Positions 10,085 through 19,088 of a stretch of 64,000 nt of DNA are shown piece after piece. A program made the position numbers and the translations under genes. Every line of letters begins with the position of its first letter. Position 1 is the stretch's first letter. The stretch comes from Pseudooctadecabacter jejudonensis (GTDB lineage: Bacteria; Pseudomonadota; Alphaproteobacteria; Rhodobacterales; Rhodobacteraceae). A model generated the notes under the pieces. It searched no databases and was not told the DNA's origin. It saw nothing but the letters and a program-made list of their open reading frames with translations. The stretch lies in contig NZ_FWFT01000003.1 in NCBI RefSeq assembly GCF_900172275.1, positions 186,001 through 250,000 on the forward strand, written 5' to 3'.

Positions 10085-10280
10085 CCCCAAGTCTCCTCCC
10101 TGCCAGACCCGCTGCCTATCATCGAAAGGAGCCATAGAATAGTCGAAAGGTCATCGAAAGTGGTCTGGAAACCGCAGCATTTTGGGGACGAAACCAGACA
10201 CGCGTTCAAGGCGCAGCATGAGCCTGATCAAGACTTTGGTGGGCGACAGGGACGGCCTAATGCTGCGCAACTTTGAGGGC

Positions 10281-10931
10281 CTACCCGCCCGCGCGTGCCT
10301 CTGCGGCGGTGCCGTATTGCGGCAGGTCGGCTTGGCTTTTGCCGTGGGCCGCCATCAAGGTGTCGCGGACGTAGGCGATCTGGGCGGTCTCTTCGATGAT
10401 CTCAGCAAGATATTGTGCCTTCATCAGCGTGGCCCCAACGCCGATGGTCCCGTGATTGGCCAAGACAGCGGCGACCACCTTGGGATCCTCAAAAACGGGG
10501 CTGATCTCGGCGTCTGTTTGCGGCCCGCCTTGAGGCGACAATGGGATCAGGGGCATGCGCCCGATCTTTTCAATGGTCTGGACCGTCAGACACGGGATTT
10601 CCAAGCCTGCACTGGCATAGCCTGTGGCCCAGGGGCTGTGACAATGCACGATGGCGTTGATGTCCTCGCGGATGCGGTACAGGTCGAGGTGAAAGTCCAG
10701 GTCTTTGGACGGTTTGTGCTCGGACGGCTCAATCGTTCCGTCCAGATGAACCACTTGCAGATTGTCCCGCGTGCATTCGTTAAAGCCCACGCCCGACGGC
10801 TTGATCACAATCGCATCGCGGCTGTCCAATCGCACGGACAGATTGCCACCCGCATTGGTTTGCAGGCGCAGGTCGAAGCAGCGTTTGGCAATGGCGATCA
10901 GGGCGTCTTTCTTGTCAGCGATGTCAGACAT
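10281..10931 (-). CDS. Class II aldolase/adducin family protein
   Basis: A 216-aa protein with the class II aldolase fold: TNAGGNLSVRL near the N-terminus, KPSGVGF, the metal-binding HCHSPWA motif and a later ANHGTIGVG with the third His. These bind a divalent metal that activates the carbonyl. Relatives include fuculose-1-phosphate aldolase and OtnC-type 3-oxo-tetronate-4-phosphate decarboxylase. It overlaps the end of the Tm-1-like gene by 8 bases, so the two are one operon. Given the epimerase nearby, a sugar-acid pathway with aldolase or decarboxylase chemistry is likely, but the substrate cannot be read from sequence. Confidence 0.85.
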   Translation of the reverse strand: MSDIADKKDALIAIAKRCFDLRLQTNAGGNLSVRLDSRDAIVIKPSGVGFNECTRDNLQVVHLDGTIEPSEHKPSKDLDFHLDLYRIREDINAIVHCHSPWATGYASAGLEIPCLTVQTIEKIGRMPLIPLSPQGGPQTDAEISPVFEDPKVVAAVLANHGTIGVGATLMKAQYLAEIIEETAQIAYVRDTLMAAHGKSQADLPQYGTAAEARAGG

Positions 10932-12066
10932 GGGTTTCTTTCATGAAGGTGTTCAGGGTGGCCAAGATGGCTGTGGTGATCTCGGGCGAGGAGATATGCG
11001 CGTCGATGACCTGCAAACTGATATCGGCAGCAAGCCTCGCGTGCGCGGTTTCCAGAAAGACGTCGCGCAAGGCAGGATCTTCGATCGCGCCGCCCGGACA
11101 GTCCTGATGCGAAAAGCCCCCCATGGGCACGATCAGTGCGCGTGGTCCGGTATTGGCGTTCAGCGCGTCGATCAGGGCGGTGGCAATCTGTGCCATCTCA
11201 TCCGGGGTGACTTTGGCATGTGTGAAATAGCCGGAATGTTGGTAATGCGGACGTTCAAGATAGTCCGGCGCCAGTGTCGAAGGTTCTCCGAGCCCGATGA
11301 AATTCGCAGCCCCCGGCACCACGATACGCGGCAAATCGCCCCCTGCGCTGAACCGTGTGGGCATCGGGATATGGACCCCTGCGATATGAAGCCGGGTGAC
11401 CTCATGCGGGGTGAGGTCAACGATGGCCTTGAAGGCTCCGGCCTGCGCAAACCGGGCAAAGCCCGCGCCGCCAAAACCGTTGGAATGAAACACCGTGGCC
11501 TCATGCCCTTGCACGGTCAAACCCGACACAAGGCCTTTGACCGCGGCCTCCGTTGATCCAAGGCCCGTCACCCCGATGGAGCGTTCAACTTGGGTGCGTC
11601 GCGGGCCGCCACAGAGCCCTGCCACCATGGCGGCGGCGTTCTGGATCACTTCGCGAAGGGTGTCGTTCAGCCCGCAAATGTCGACCAGCGTCGGGACCAA
11701 CATGACAGAGGTTTCAGCCACCGCCGCACGGGGGTCAAACGGCAGCGGGGTGATCAGCACCTTGGGGAAGGTTGCAGGCAGGCTTCGAAAAATGCGCATC
11801 GCAATCTCGCCGCCGGTGCCACCGCCCAACGCCACAACCGCGCAAGCGCGACCCAAATCCTGTGCGAGTGTCCGTACCGCTGCCTGGATCTGGGCCTCCA
11901 TCGCGTCCAACTTGCCCAAGCTGTCCAAAATCGTGCCGCCCGACGCCAAAGATATGTCGAGAACCTGTGCTTTTGCGCCTTTCTCAGTTAGGCAAGTGAC
12001 AAGGTAGTCAGTCTCGTCCTGCTTGGTTTCAAGCGTAGACAAGACGATGACCTTTGCGTCATTCAT
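10924..12066 (-). CDS. Tm-1-like ATP-binding domain protein (UPF0261)
   Basis: A 380-aa protein that I recognise as UPF0261/Tm-1-like: an N-terminal VIVLSTLETKQDETDYLV, then VVALGGGTGGEIAMRIFRSLP, LVDICGLND and a C-terminal PMGGFSHQDCPGG. The N-terminal half has an ATP-binding fold related to the plant Tm-1 resistance protein; bacterial members cluster with sugar-acid catabolism genes. ATG 12066 was preferred over the longer frame to 12216 because AAGGA precedes it and the extra N-terminus would span the operator. It is the first gene of the operon with the aldolase, and its promoter carries a GntR-type palindrome shared with the MBL-fold gene. Confidence 0.8.
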   Translation of the reverse strand: MNDAKVIVLSTLETKQDETDYLVTCLTEKGAKAQVLDISLASGGTILDSLGKLDAMEAQIQAAVRTLAQDLGRACAVVALGGGTGGEIAMRIFRSLPATFPKVLITPLPFDPRAAVAETSVMLVPTLVDICGLNDTLREVIQNAAAMVAGLCGGPRRTQVERSIGVTGLGSTEAAVKGLVSGLTVQGHEATVFHSNGFGGAGFARFAQAGAFKAIVDLTPHEVTRLHIAGVHIPMPTRFSAGGDLPRIVVPGAANFIGLGEPSTLAPDYLERPHYQHSGYFTHAKVTPDEMAQIATALIDALNANTGPRALIVPMGGFSHQDCPGGAIEDPALRDVFLETAHARLAADISLQVIDAHISSPEITTAILATLNTFMKETHV

Positions 12067-12125
12067 TGTGTGTCCTTGTGCGGGCACGTCAGACGGTTCC
12101 CTGGCTGTTTTCCTTGGCCTCTTTA

Positions 12126-12139
12126 TTTTGTATACAAAA
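12126..12139. promoter_or_regulatory. GntR-type operator, copy 1
   Basis: TTTTGTATACAAAA is a perfect 14-bp palindrome lying between the divergent Tm-1-like and GntR genes. An identical copy is upstream of the MBL-fold gene. FadR/FCD-type GntR proteins typically bind TTGTATACAA-like sites, so the adjacent regulator is the likely ligand. Confidence 0.75.
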
Positions 12140-12228
12140 CCAAAGGTAAACCTGCAAAATTGCGTATCTGACCAATCTACTATATTTGAAGACCATATTT
12201 TTCCGGACCAAACCAAAGTGAAAACGGC

Positions 12229-12879
12229 ATGAAACCAAAAGACTCAGACAAGCTTTCCACCGGAAAGCGAATTGAACAAGCGCTCCTGACAGAGATCAGC
12301 GTTGGCAAACTGGAGCCGGGCCAAAGACTGGATGAGGCTGGACTGGCCGAGAGGTTTGGCACGTCCCGCACCCCCGTCCGCGAGGCGCTTTCGCGCCTAA
12401 CCGCTCAAGGTGTTCTGGTCGAGGGTGAAAAGCGGGGCGTATTCGTGGCTGAATACAGCCGCGAAGAGCTGAGCCAGATTTTTGAAGCCATGCACGAAAT
12501 TGAGGCCGCCTGCGCCCGAATTGTGTCCCTAAGGCTAAATTTCCTCAGTAGATCAGAGATTGAGGCAGCCCAAATCGTCTGTGAGGACGCCGCCGCATCC
12601 GGCGATACCGCCCGTTTCATCCAAGCCAACGAAGACTTTCATATGGCCATTTACCGCGCGACGGGCAATCCTTTCATGGCTGAAATCGCATCCGAATTCC
12701 GCCGCCGTACAGGCCCGTTCCGCGCCAAGAAATTCGCAACCCATGAGGACTTACTGGCCTCCGCGCAAAGCCACCGTGATTTGATGGCGGATATCTTTTC
12801 CAGAGACTCGGCAACCGCATCCAAAGGTATGCGGGATCACATGACGCTCAGTTTCATGGAAACGCTCAAAGCAAACTAA
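12229..12879 (+). CDS. GntR-family transcriptional regulator (FCD domain)
   Basis: A 216-aa regulator. Residues 10-75 form the GntR winged helix-turn-helix (KLEPGQRLDEAGLAERFGTS RTPVREALSRL region). The C-terminal all-helical FCD domain has the expected metal/ligand residues in NEDFHMAIYRATGN, a His in the SQSHRDLM-like helix and GMRDHM. It is divergent from the Tm-1-like/aldolase operon and 86 bases upstream of the MBL-fold operon. Two identical palindromes flank it, one per operon, so it probably represses both until a pathway intermediate binds the FCD domain. Confidence 0.9.
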   Translation: MKPKDSDKLSTGKRIEQALLTEISVGKLEPGQRLDEAGLAERFGTSRTPVREALSRLTAQGVLVEGEKRGVFVAEYSREELSQIFEAMHEIEAACARIVSLRLNFLSRSEIEAAQIVCEDAAASGDTARFIQANEDFHMAIYRATGNPFMAEIASEFRRRTGPFRAKKFATHEDLLASAQSHRDLMADIFSRDSATASKGMRDHMTLSFMETLKAN

Positions 12880-12924
12880 GACCCCCATTTCAGTTTCGCC
12901 TTGCAAATGTATCCCGATTGTCAT

Positions 12925-12938
12925 TTTTGTATACAAAA
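12925..12938. promoter_or_regulatory. GntR-type operator, copy 2
   Basis: A second perfect TTTTGTATACAAAA, 27 bases before the ATG of the MBL-fold gene. Its identity to copy 1 places the MBL/HAD/aldolase/kinase operon and the Tm-1-like/aldolase operon in one regulon. Confidence 0.75.
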
Positions 12939-12964
12939 TTTCATTGACTGACCTGGAGACCCCC

Positions 12965-13897
12965 ATGAGCGTGGCCGAAACCAAAATTTACCCGATCAAC
13001 ACTGGCTGGCTTGAGGCCGATCTGGGGACCTATATTTTCTGGAAAGGGCCCGCCGGCAAAAAGTACTGGAACCCGGTCTATTGCCATTACATCGACACCG
13101 GTGACCAGAAAATCCTGATCGACACAGGCCTGCCCGACGAGGCCCGCGCGACCAAGTGGCACCACAAATGCGACAAACGTGGCTGCCTTCAGGTGCATGA
13201 GCATCTGGAACAAAAGCTGGGCGTGCATCCCGATGAGATCGACGCGATCATCTTCACCCACCTGCACTGGGACCACGTGCAAAACATGAAAGAGTTCAAG
13301 AACGCCCGCTACATCGCCCCCAAGGCCGAGATCGAAATGGCCTATAACCCCCTGCCGCTTTACTACCGCACCTATGAGGCCAATATCGGCGTCCAACAGG
13401 CCTACGCGGGCTGCGTGTTTGAGGCGATTGACCAAGAGACCGAGATCTTCCCCGGCATCACCATGTTCCACACGCCGGGCCATTCGGTCGGTCACATGGC
13501 CGTCGCGGTTGAGACCAGCGCGGGCACAATCTGCGTCGTGGGCGATGCGATCTTCGTCGAACGCAACCTTGAACCCAACCCGTCCGAGGCGTGGCGCTAC
13601 TGGGTGCCTGCGCGTTTCGTGAACTCCGTCGAAGGCTGGAAATCGGTCGAGGAGATCGACAAGCGCGCGGACTACGTGCTGCCCTGCCACGACGAAGCGG
13701 CCAACGCGCGCTCTGACGTGTTCCCCTATGAGGGCATGCCCATCCGTAAGCGGCGTCAGTCGATCCCGGGCTACAAGTTCTACTTTGGGGACATGCCTGC
13801 TGGCATGGCCGACAAGGCGGCGCCCGCGATGCGCTCAGACGAGGTCGATGCATACATCGCCAGCCTGACGGACCCCAAGGACATGGCGGAATACTGA
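12965..13897 (+). CDS. Metallo-beta-lactamase-fold hydrolase, lactonase-like
   Basis: A 310-aa MBL-fold protein. The zinc motif HxHxDH is present as THLHWDHVQN, followed by HTPGHSVGHM, the bridging Asp in VVGDAIF and the last His in LPCHDEA. This set is what N-acyl-homoserine-lactonase-like proteins carry; in this operon a sugar lactonase is at least as plausible as quorum quenching. ATG 12965 follows CTGGAG; an in-frame ATG lies 21 bases upstream without such a site. It heads a four-gene plus-strand operon and is controlled by the palindrome just upstream. The protein is probably cytoplasmic since no signal peptide is seen. Confidence 0.85.
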   Translation: MSVAETKIYPINTGWLEADLGTYIFWKGPAGKKYWNPVYCHYIDTGDQKILIDTGLPDEARATKWHHKCDKRGCLQVHEHLEQKLGVHPDEIDAIIFTHLHWDHVQNMKEFKNARYIAPKAEIEMAYNPLPLYYRTYEANIGVQQAYAGCVFEAIDQETEIFPGITMFHTPGHSVGHMAVAVETSAGTICVVGDAIFVERNLEPNPSEAWRYWVPARFVNSVEGWKSVEEIDKRADYVLPCHDEAANARSDVFPYEGMPIRKRRQSIPGYKFYFGDMPAGMADKAAPAMRSDEVDAYIASLTDPKDMAEY

Positions 13898-13901
13898 CCC
13901 T

Positions 13902-14738
13902 GTGACCGGCGTTCTGAACAGTTTGACTGAGATTGCCGGTCAGTATGACGGGATCGTCCTGGATCAATGGGGCGTGCTGCATGACGGCACGGCCCCCTAT
14001 CCTCAGGCCTTAGCCGCAATTGACGCCCTCGCCCGGACCGGCACGCGCTTGGCGGTACTGTCAAATTCGGGCAAACGCGCGGCCCCGAACCTCGCACGGA
14101 TTGCAGACATGGGATTTAACCCAGATGCCTTCGAGGTGGTGATGACCAGCGGAGAGGCGCTCTGGCGCGACATCCACGCGGGCCGGATTGACGCTGTGCG
14201 CTTTCATGCCATTGAACGCAGCGTGGGCGATGCTGCGCACTGGGCTGGGGGATTGGACATTGATCTGGTTACCCTCGATCAGGCGCAGGCCGTGCTGCTG
14301 ATGGGCCTGCCGGACGGGGCCATCCTGTCAGATTGGGTCCCCATGTTGGATCAACTCGCCGCGCGCGCCCTGCCGATGTATTGCTCGAACCCTGACCTTG
14401 CCAGCCCCCGTGGCGGAGGGGCATTGGTCGTCTCTCCCGGGGCGCTCGCACAGGCCTATGCGGTGCGGGGGGGACAGGTTGTCTATTACGGCAAACCACA
14501 TCTGCCCATCTTTCGGGCGTTGGAGACGGCGATGAACAGCACCCGCTTGCTCATGGTCGGGGACAGTCTGGACCACGATATCGTCGGTGCCCATGGCGTG
14601 GGCTGGGACAGCCTGCTCGTGCAAGGCGGGTTGTATGCCAGTGCTTTCGCGCATGGGTCGGAGGATGCTGTGCTCTCCAAATTATGCGCCGACAAATCCG
14701 TGCTGCCGCCAACCTACCGAATAGGGACGCTTTCATGA
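13902..14738 (+). CDS. HAD-superfamily class IIA hydrolase
   Basis: A 278-aa HAD phosphatase of the TIGR01459 type. Motif I appears as IVLDQWGVLHDG, where nucleophile and acid positions are Asp and a displaced residue as in this subgroup; motif II is VLSNSGKR and motif III/IV is MVGDSLDHDIVGA. It probably dephosphorylates a sugar phosphate or nucleotide in the pathway. It starts at GTG four bases after the MBL gene, and its TGA overlaps the ATG of the next aldolase (ATGA), so it is firmly within the operon. There is no clear Shine-Dalgarno, which also fits coupling. Confidence 0.85.
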   Translation: MTGVLNSLTEIAGQYDGIVLDQWGVLHDGTAPYPQALAAIDALARTGTRLAVLSNSGKRAAPNLARIADMGFNPDAFEVVMTSGEALWRDIHAGRIDAVRFHAIERSVGDAAHWAGGLDIDLVTLDQAQAVLLMGLPDGAILSDWVPMLDQLAARALPMYCSNPDLASPRGGGALVVSPGALAQAYAVRGGQVVYYGKPHLPIFRALETAMNSTRLLMVGDSLDHDIVGAHGVGWDSLLVQGGLYASAFAHGSEDAVLSKLCADKSVLPPTYRIGTLS

Positions 14739-15709
14739 CCATCGACACCAGCATTCTGACAGATGATTTCCGCGCTCTCTCCGCCCGGTTGGGCCAAGAC
14801 CCGCTGCAGGTGCAAGGGCCGGGGGGGAATACCTCGATCAAGCGGGGCAACACCATGTGGATCAAAGCGTCGGGCACGGAATTGGCCGATGCCGAGCGTC
14901 AGGACATCTTCGTGGCCGTTGACCGCGCGGCCGCAGTGGCCGAAGCGCGAGAGCAGGCTGGCGATGGCAGTTGCAAGTCCACCGTACTGGATCCTGCCAT
15001 TTCCCTTCGCCCGTCGATTGAAACCACATTTCACGCAGCCCTTGACTGGCCCGTCGTGGCCCACACGCATTCGGTCGCGACATTGGCCCATGCGATCAGC
15101 CCCGACGGACGCAAAGTGGCCATTGAGAAACTGGACGGCCTGCCCTTTGTTATGGTGCCCTATGCCAAACCGGGCTTGCCACTGACACGCGAGATTTTGG
15201 CGAAGGCCACGCCTCAAACGCAGGTGTTTATCCTGCAAAATCACGGGTTGATTGGCTGCGGGACGGATGTGCGCGAAGTCTCCGAGATCATCAACGAGGT
15301 TGAATCCCGTCTGGCCTTGCCCAAGACCGAGTCTCTATACAAGGTCCCGACGATGCCTGCTCCGGCAGGACTTCACTGGGCTGACGAAAGCTGGATGGCA
15401 CTGGACGAGGCGATCACCACATGGCTGGCGGGCGGGTCGTATTATCCCGACCACGTTGTCTTTTTGGGGCCGGGCCTGCCGCTTGCCGACCATGATGGAA
15501 CCCCGCCCGCGATCTTGCAGCCGGGCGTTGGCATCCTGTTGCGCGATGACGCCACCTCAAGCCAGCGCGCAATGCTCAAATGCCTGTCTGATCTGTTCTT
15601 GCGCCTGCCGGATGGCTGGAACGTGGAGGCGATTGGCGAAGCGGCAGAGGCAGAATTATTGAACTGGGACGCCGAGAAATACCGTCAGGCGCTCGCGGCG
15701 CAGACATGA
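14735..15709 (+). CDS. Class II aldolase family protein
   Basis: A 324-aa protein with an N-terminal class II aldolase domain: VQGPGGNTSIKRG, WIKASGTEL, VAHTHSVATLA (metal His pair) and LQNHGLIGCG (third His). It is longer than the 216-aa aldolase upstream and has a C-terminal extension with VVFLGPGLPLADHDG. This resembles the aldolase half of rhamnulose-phosphate aldolase/dehydrogenase-type proteins. The start overlaps the HAD stop and the end overlaps the kinase start (both ATGA). Together kinase, aldolase and phosphatase suggest phosphorylation then retro-aldol cleavage of a sugar or sugar acid. Confidence 0.85.
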   Translation: MTIDTSILTDDFRALSARLGQDPLQVQGPGGNTSIKRGNTMWIKASGTELADAERQDIFVAVDRAAAVAEAREQAGDGSCKSTVLDPAISLRPSIETTFHAALDWPVVAHTHSVATLAHAISPDGRKVAIEKLDGLPFVMVPYAKPGLPLTREILAKATPQTQVFILQNHGLIGCGTDVREVSEIINEVESRLALPKTESLYKVPTMPAPAGLHWADESWMALDEAITTWLAGGSYYPDHVVFLGPGLPLADHDGTPPAILQPGVGILLRDDATSSQRAMLKCLSDLFLRLPDGWNVEAIGEAAEAELLNWDAEKYRQALAAQT

Positions 15710-16989
15710 GCCTGTCGCTTGGCATAGACATCGGCACCAGTGGGATCCGGACGGCGGTGATAGATGACGCGGGCACTGTCGTGTCCATGGCGCGCGCAGC
15801 GCATTTGCCCCAAGACCCAGATCGAATTGACGCTGAACATTGGTGGACGGCGGTGCGAACGTGTCTCGTGACACAAGTGGCGCGGTTGCGCGCAGCAGGT
15901 CAGTCCCCCGCCGATATCGCGGCCATTGCCGTGGATGGCACATCGGGCACGATGGTTCTGACGGACGCCAACCTCGCGCCCGTGACCCGCGCCCTCATGT
16001 ATAATTCGAAAGGGTTCGAGGCTGAGGCCGCCCGCATCGCTGAACACGCGCCCCCTACTCACATCACCCGGGGGTCCTCCTCGGCCCTGGCCCGGGCCAT
16101 GCGGCTGCGGTCCGAAGACACGGACAATCGGGCCGCGCACCTGTTGCATCAGGCCGATTTTATCGCGGCAAAACTGATGGGGGTCGGCTGCGGTTCAGAT
16201 CACAACAATGCCCTGAAGACCGGATTTGATCCTGAAACCGGACGCTGGCCGGACTGGATCGGCGCCGTTTTCCCGACGAACCTCTTGCCTGATCCCGCCC
16301 CCGTCGGCGCGCTTTTCGGCAGCATTGATCCAGCGCTCGCGACCTCATTGGGGCTGTCCCCAACCACGCACATCCACGCGGGCACGACCGACAGCATTGC
16401 GGCGTTTCTGGCGGCCTCCCCTGTGCGGGCGGGGCATGCGGTCACGTCCATCGGGTCAACTCTGGCGATCAAACTGCTAAGCACGCAGCGCATCGATGCG
16501 CCTGAGATCGGGCTGTATTCCCACCGGCTGGGGGACCAATGGCTGATTGGTGGGGCGTCAAACACCGGCGGGGCGGTGCTGGCGCATTTCTTTACACCAG
16601 ACGACCTGGAAAGGCTCACGCCGCAGATCAGGACGGATCGGCCCACGGGGCTGGACTATTACCCGTTGATCAAAGCGGGTGAGAGGTTCCCGGTCAATGA
16701 CCCGGATTTGCAGCCCTGCCTTTCGCCCCGCCCGGACGATGATGTGGTGTTTCTGCAAGGCCTGCTCGAAGGGATCGCGGACATCGAAGCACGTTGCTAT
16801 GCCGAAATAGCAGCGCGCGGCGGGGGCGACCCCGTCCATATCTTCTCAGCCGGGGGGGCCGCGAAAAACACGGCGTTATTGCAGATGCGCCAAGCACGCC
16901 TGCCCGCTTCAGTTTCCGTCACCGAAGACACCGAAGCCGCGATTGGGGCCGCGCGGTGTACGATGCTGACGGGGTCATCTGGCCCTTAA
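15706..16989 (+). CDS. FGGY-family carbohydrate kinase
   Basis: A 427-aa actin-fold kinase. The phosphate-1 motif is LGIDIGTSGIRTAVID at the N-terminus; the second half has HAGTTDSIAAFLA and the C-terminal adenosine motif IFSAGGAAKN. The segment around GSDHNNALKTGFDPE resembles plant/cyanobacterial D-ribulose kinases rather than xylulokinase, so a ketose is a likely substrate. It closes the plus-strand operon, overlapping the aldolase by ATGA, and its end overlaps the convergent LacI gene by four bases. Confidence 0.85.
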   Translation: MSLSLGIDIGTSGIRTAVIDDAGTVVSMARAAHLPQDPDRIDAEHWWTAVRTCLVTQVARLRAAGQSPADIAAIAVDGTSGTMVLTDANLAPVTRALMYNSKGFEAEAARIAEHAPPTHITRGSSSALARAMRLRSEDTDNRAAHLLHQADFIAAKLMGVGCGSDHNNALKTGFDPETGRWPDWIGAVFPTNLLPDPAPVGALFGSIDPALATSLGLSPTTHIHAGTTDSIAAFLAASPVRAGHAVTSIGSTLAIKLLSTQRIDAPEIGLYSHRLGDQWLIGGASNTGGAVLAHFFTPDDLERLTPQIRTDRPTGLDYYPLIKAGERFPVNDPDLQPCLSPRPDDDVVFLQGLLEGIADIEARCYAEIAARGGGDPVHIFSAGGAAKNTALLQMRQARLPASVSVTEDTEAAIGAARCTMLTGSSGP

Positions 16990-17981
16990 ACCGTCGCCCC
17001 CTCGACCAGTTCAAACCCCACATCCGTGATTTTGGACACCGGCGTGTTGGTCAATGATTTCAGCACATTGCGCGCCGCGATCCGGCCAATATCGTACCGA
17101 AAGGTGCGGATCGTGGTCAGAGGCTGCGGCAGGGCTTGACCCATCTGCAAGCCGCTATAGCCCACCAAGGCAAGGTCCGTCGGAACAGACAGCCCCTGTT
17201 CAAGGCAATGCAAAGCCCCGCCAATCGCGGCGATGTCATTGGCATAAAAGATCGCGTCGACCTCAGGCGCCTGTGACAAAAGCGTGCGCGTGCCGTCTTT
17301 GCCCATGGGCATATCGGGGGGCATTTCAAACAGATCCGGTGCGATCAAATCGAACCCCTTTTCGGCCAACCTGTCCTTGATCGCGGTGTATCGGGATGCG
17401 GCCGAAAAATCGTGGTTGCTCCAACCGATATAGCCAAAGCTGCGATGGCCCTTCGACACAACATGGTCCACGAGGATGGTCGATGCGGCACCGTGATCGA
17501 ACCCCACGGCCATGTCGATGGGTTCCCTCTGAAGCTGCATCAGTTCCACCACAGGAACGCCTGCATTCTCAAGGATCTTTCTGGTGCGGGGCGTGTGGAC
17601 ACGGTTGGCCATAATCACCGCCGCCGGACGCCACGACAGCATCGAAATCAATTGTTCCTCTTCGATTTGCTCATCATAATTGGTCACGCCCACAACGGGG
17701 TTATAGCCCGCCTTGGCAAGCTCCTCGGTGATGCCACGCAGCACTTGCGCAAAGACATTGTTCACCAGCGACGGGATCAGCACAGCCACCTGATTGGACC
17801 GCGTCTGCGACAAAGCGCCGGCCAGTTTATTGGGCACAAATCCCAGATCCTGAATAACTTGCGTGACATGATCGCGGGTCCGCGCGGAGACCACGCCCTC
17901 GCCGCGCACCACGCGGGAGACGGTGATCTGCGACACTCCGGCAGCGGCGGCCACGTCTTTGAGGGTCAAACGGTTGGGCAT
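16986..17981 (-). CDS. LacI-family transcriptional regulator
   Basis: A 331-aa repressor with the canonical N-terminus LTLKDVAAAAGVSQITVSRVVRG (HTH plus hinge helix) and a periplasmic-binding-protein-like sensor domain (residues 60-330, AVLIPSLVNNVFAQVLRG). It is divergent from the tctC gene 105 bases away, where two palindromes could be its operators. Convergence with the kinase gene and proximity to the transporter suggest it senses the transported compound or a metabolite and controls uptake. Confidence 0.9.
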   Translation of the reverse strand: MPNRLTLKDVAAAAGVSQITVSRVVRGEGVVSARTRDHVTQVIQDLGFVPNKLAGALSQTRSNQVAVLIPSLVNNVFAQVLRGITEELAKAGYNPVVGVTNYDEQIEEEQLISMLSWRPAAVIMANRVHTPRTRKILENAGVPVVELMQLQREPIDMAVGFDHGAASTILVDHVVSKGHRSFGYIGWSNHDFSAASRYTAIKDRLAEKGFDLIAPDLFEMPPDMPMGKDGTRTLLSQAPEVDAIFYANDIAAIGGALHCLEQGLSVPTDLALVGYSGLQMGQALPQPLTTIRTFRYDIGRIAARNVLKSLTNTPVSKITDVGFELVEGATV

Positions 17982-18015
17982 TACGTCAGCAAGACTACCC
18001 TAATTGTTAACGAGA

Positions 18016-18045
18016 GACAATTTGTCAATATTCTTTGCGAAGAAT
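18016..18045. promoter_or_regulatory. Candidate LacI operators upstream of tctC
   Basis: Two palindromes lie between the divergent lacI-type and tctC genes: GACAATTTGTC (18016-18026) and ATTCTTTGCGAAGAAT (18030-18045, symmetric at 14 of 16 positions). The second has the size and central GC expected of a LacI-family operator. Assignment to this regulator is inferred from position. Confidence 0.45.
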
Positions 18046-18086
18046 GGCCGTACTCTCGATTTCAGATTTTTTAGGGTAGAGGTCTG

Positions 18087-19025
18087 ATGAAAACCACGAC
18101 ATTTACACTTGGCCTCGCCGCGGGCCTGACGCTTGCAGCAGGTGCTGCCATGGCAGAATACCCTGATCGCACGATCAATATGCTTGTGCCGTTTGGTGCG
18201 GGCGGCGGCACGGATGTGCCTGCCCGTTTCTTTGCCGCTGAAATGGAGGAGATTATGGGCCAGAATAGTGTGGTCAGCAATGTCGAAGGCGCAGGCGGCA
18301 CCGTCGGTGCCACGCAACTCAGCGAAGCGGATGCCGACGGCTACAACCTTGGCTTCCTGCCCCTGGGCACCATGACGACCCAGCCGCACCTGCGCGGCAC
18401 CTGCTACAACAACGAAAGCTGGACACCGATCTGCATGGTCAGCCAAGGGCCGTTCAATCTGGTGGTCGCGGACGACAGCCCGATCGAAACCATGGATGAT
18501 TTCATCGCACAGGCCAACGGCGACGGTCTGAAATTTGCAGGCGCGGGGCCAGGCTCCATGGCGCATCTGGAACAGCTGTCGTTGAACAACGCGACGGGTG
18601 CGGACTCTCTTTACATCCCAACGGGTGGCGGCGGTGAGATTGCCACAGAAATCAACGGCGGTCGCGCTGATGCAACGGCATGGTTTGCCGATTTTGACAG
18701 CCGTTTCGGCTGGCGCGCGTTGGGCATCATGTCTGACCAGCGGTCCGAGGCGCGCCCCGACGTGCCGACCATGGCAGAGCTGGGCTATGACACCCAAGTG
18801 TCCGTCTGGTTCGGTTTCTTCACGCAGGCGGGTACGCCTGATGACGTGGTGGCCACGCTGTCTGGCGCATGCAAACAGGCCGTCGCGACAGACAGCTTTG
18901 CCGAAAACATGGCTGGTGCGAACCGTTTGATCCGTTACATGGGGTCGGACGAAGTCGGCCCCTTCTTCAATGAAGCGTTTGAATTGAACGGACAGCTTCT
19001 CAAAGACGCTGGTCTTTTGAAGTAA
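18087..19025 (+). CDS. TTT transporter substrate-binding protein (TctC/Bug)
   Basis: A 312-aa periplasmic binding protein. The signal peptide is clear: Lys2, hydrophobic LGLAAGLTLAAGAAMA and cleavage before EYPDRTI. The mature start YPDRTINMLVPFGAGGGTD is the Bug-family signature. An AGAGPGSMAHL segment and a C-terminal MGSDEVGPFF follow. It would deliver an organic acid or sugar-acid anion to the TctAB membrane complex. However, the adjacent tctBA is heavily deleted, so this binding protein may be orphaned here. A terminator-like hairpin follows the gene. Confidence 0.9.
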   Translation: MKTTTFTLGLAAGLTLAAGAAMAEYPDRTINMLVPFGAGGGTDVPARFFAAEMEEIMGQNSVVSNVEGAGGTVGATQLSEADADGYNLGFLPLGTMTTQPHLRGTCYNNESWTPICMVSQGPFNLVVADDSPIETMDDFIAQANGDGLKFAGAGPGSMAHLEQLSLNNATGADSLYIPTGGGGEIATEINGGRADATAWFADFDSRFGWRALGIMSDQRSEARPDVPTMAELGYDTQVSVWFGFFTQAGTPDDVVATLSGACKQAVATDSFAENMAGANRLIRYMGSDEVGPFFNEAFELNGQLLKDAGLLK

Positions 19026-19036
19026 GCAAGCAAACC

Positions 19037-19075
19037 AACCCCACCCCTTTATACGGAGGGGCGGGGTTATTTTGT
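19037..19075 (+). terminator. Hairpin between tctC and tctBA
   Basis: AACCCCACCCCT (19037-19048) pairs with AGGGGCGGGGTT (19057-19068), 11 of 12 positions, with an 8-base loop and a following ATTTTGTT. It fits a leaky terminator giving more binding protein than membrane subunits. Confidence 0.65.
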
Positions 19076-19088
19076 TGGGAGGCAAAAC

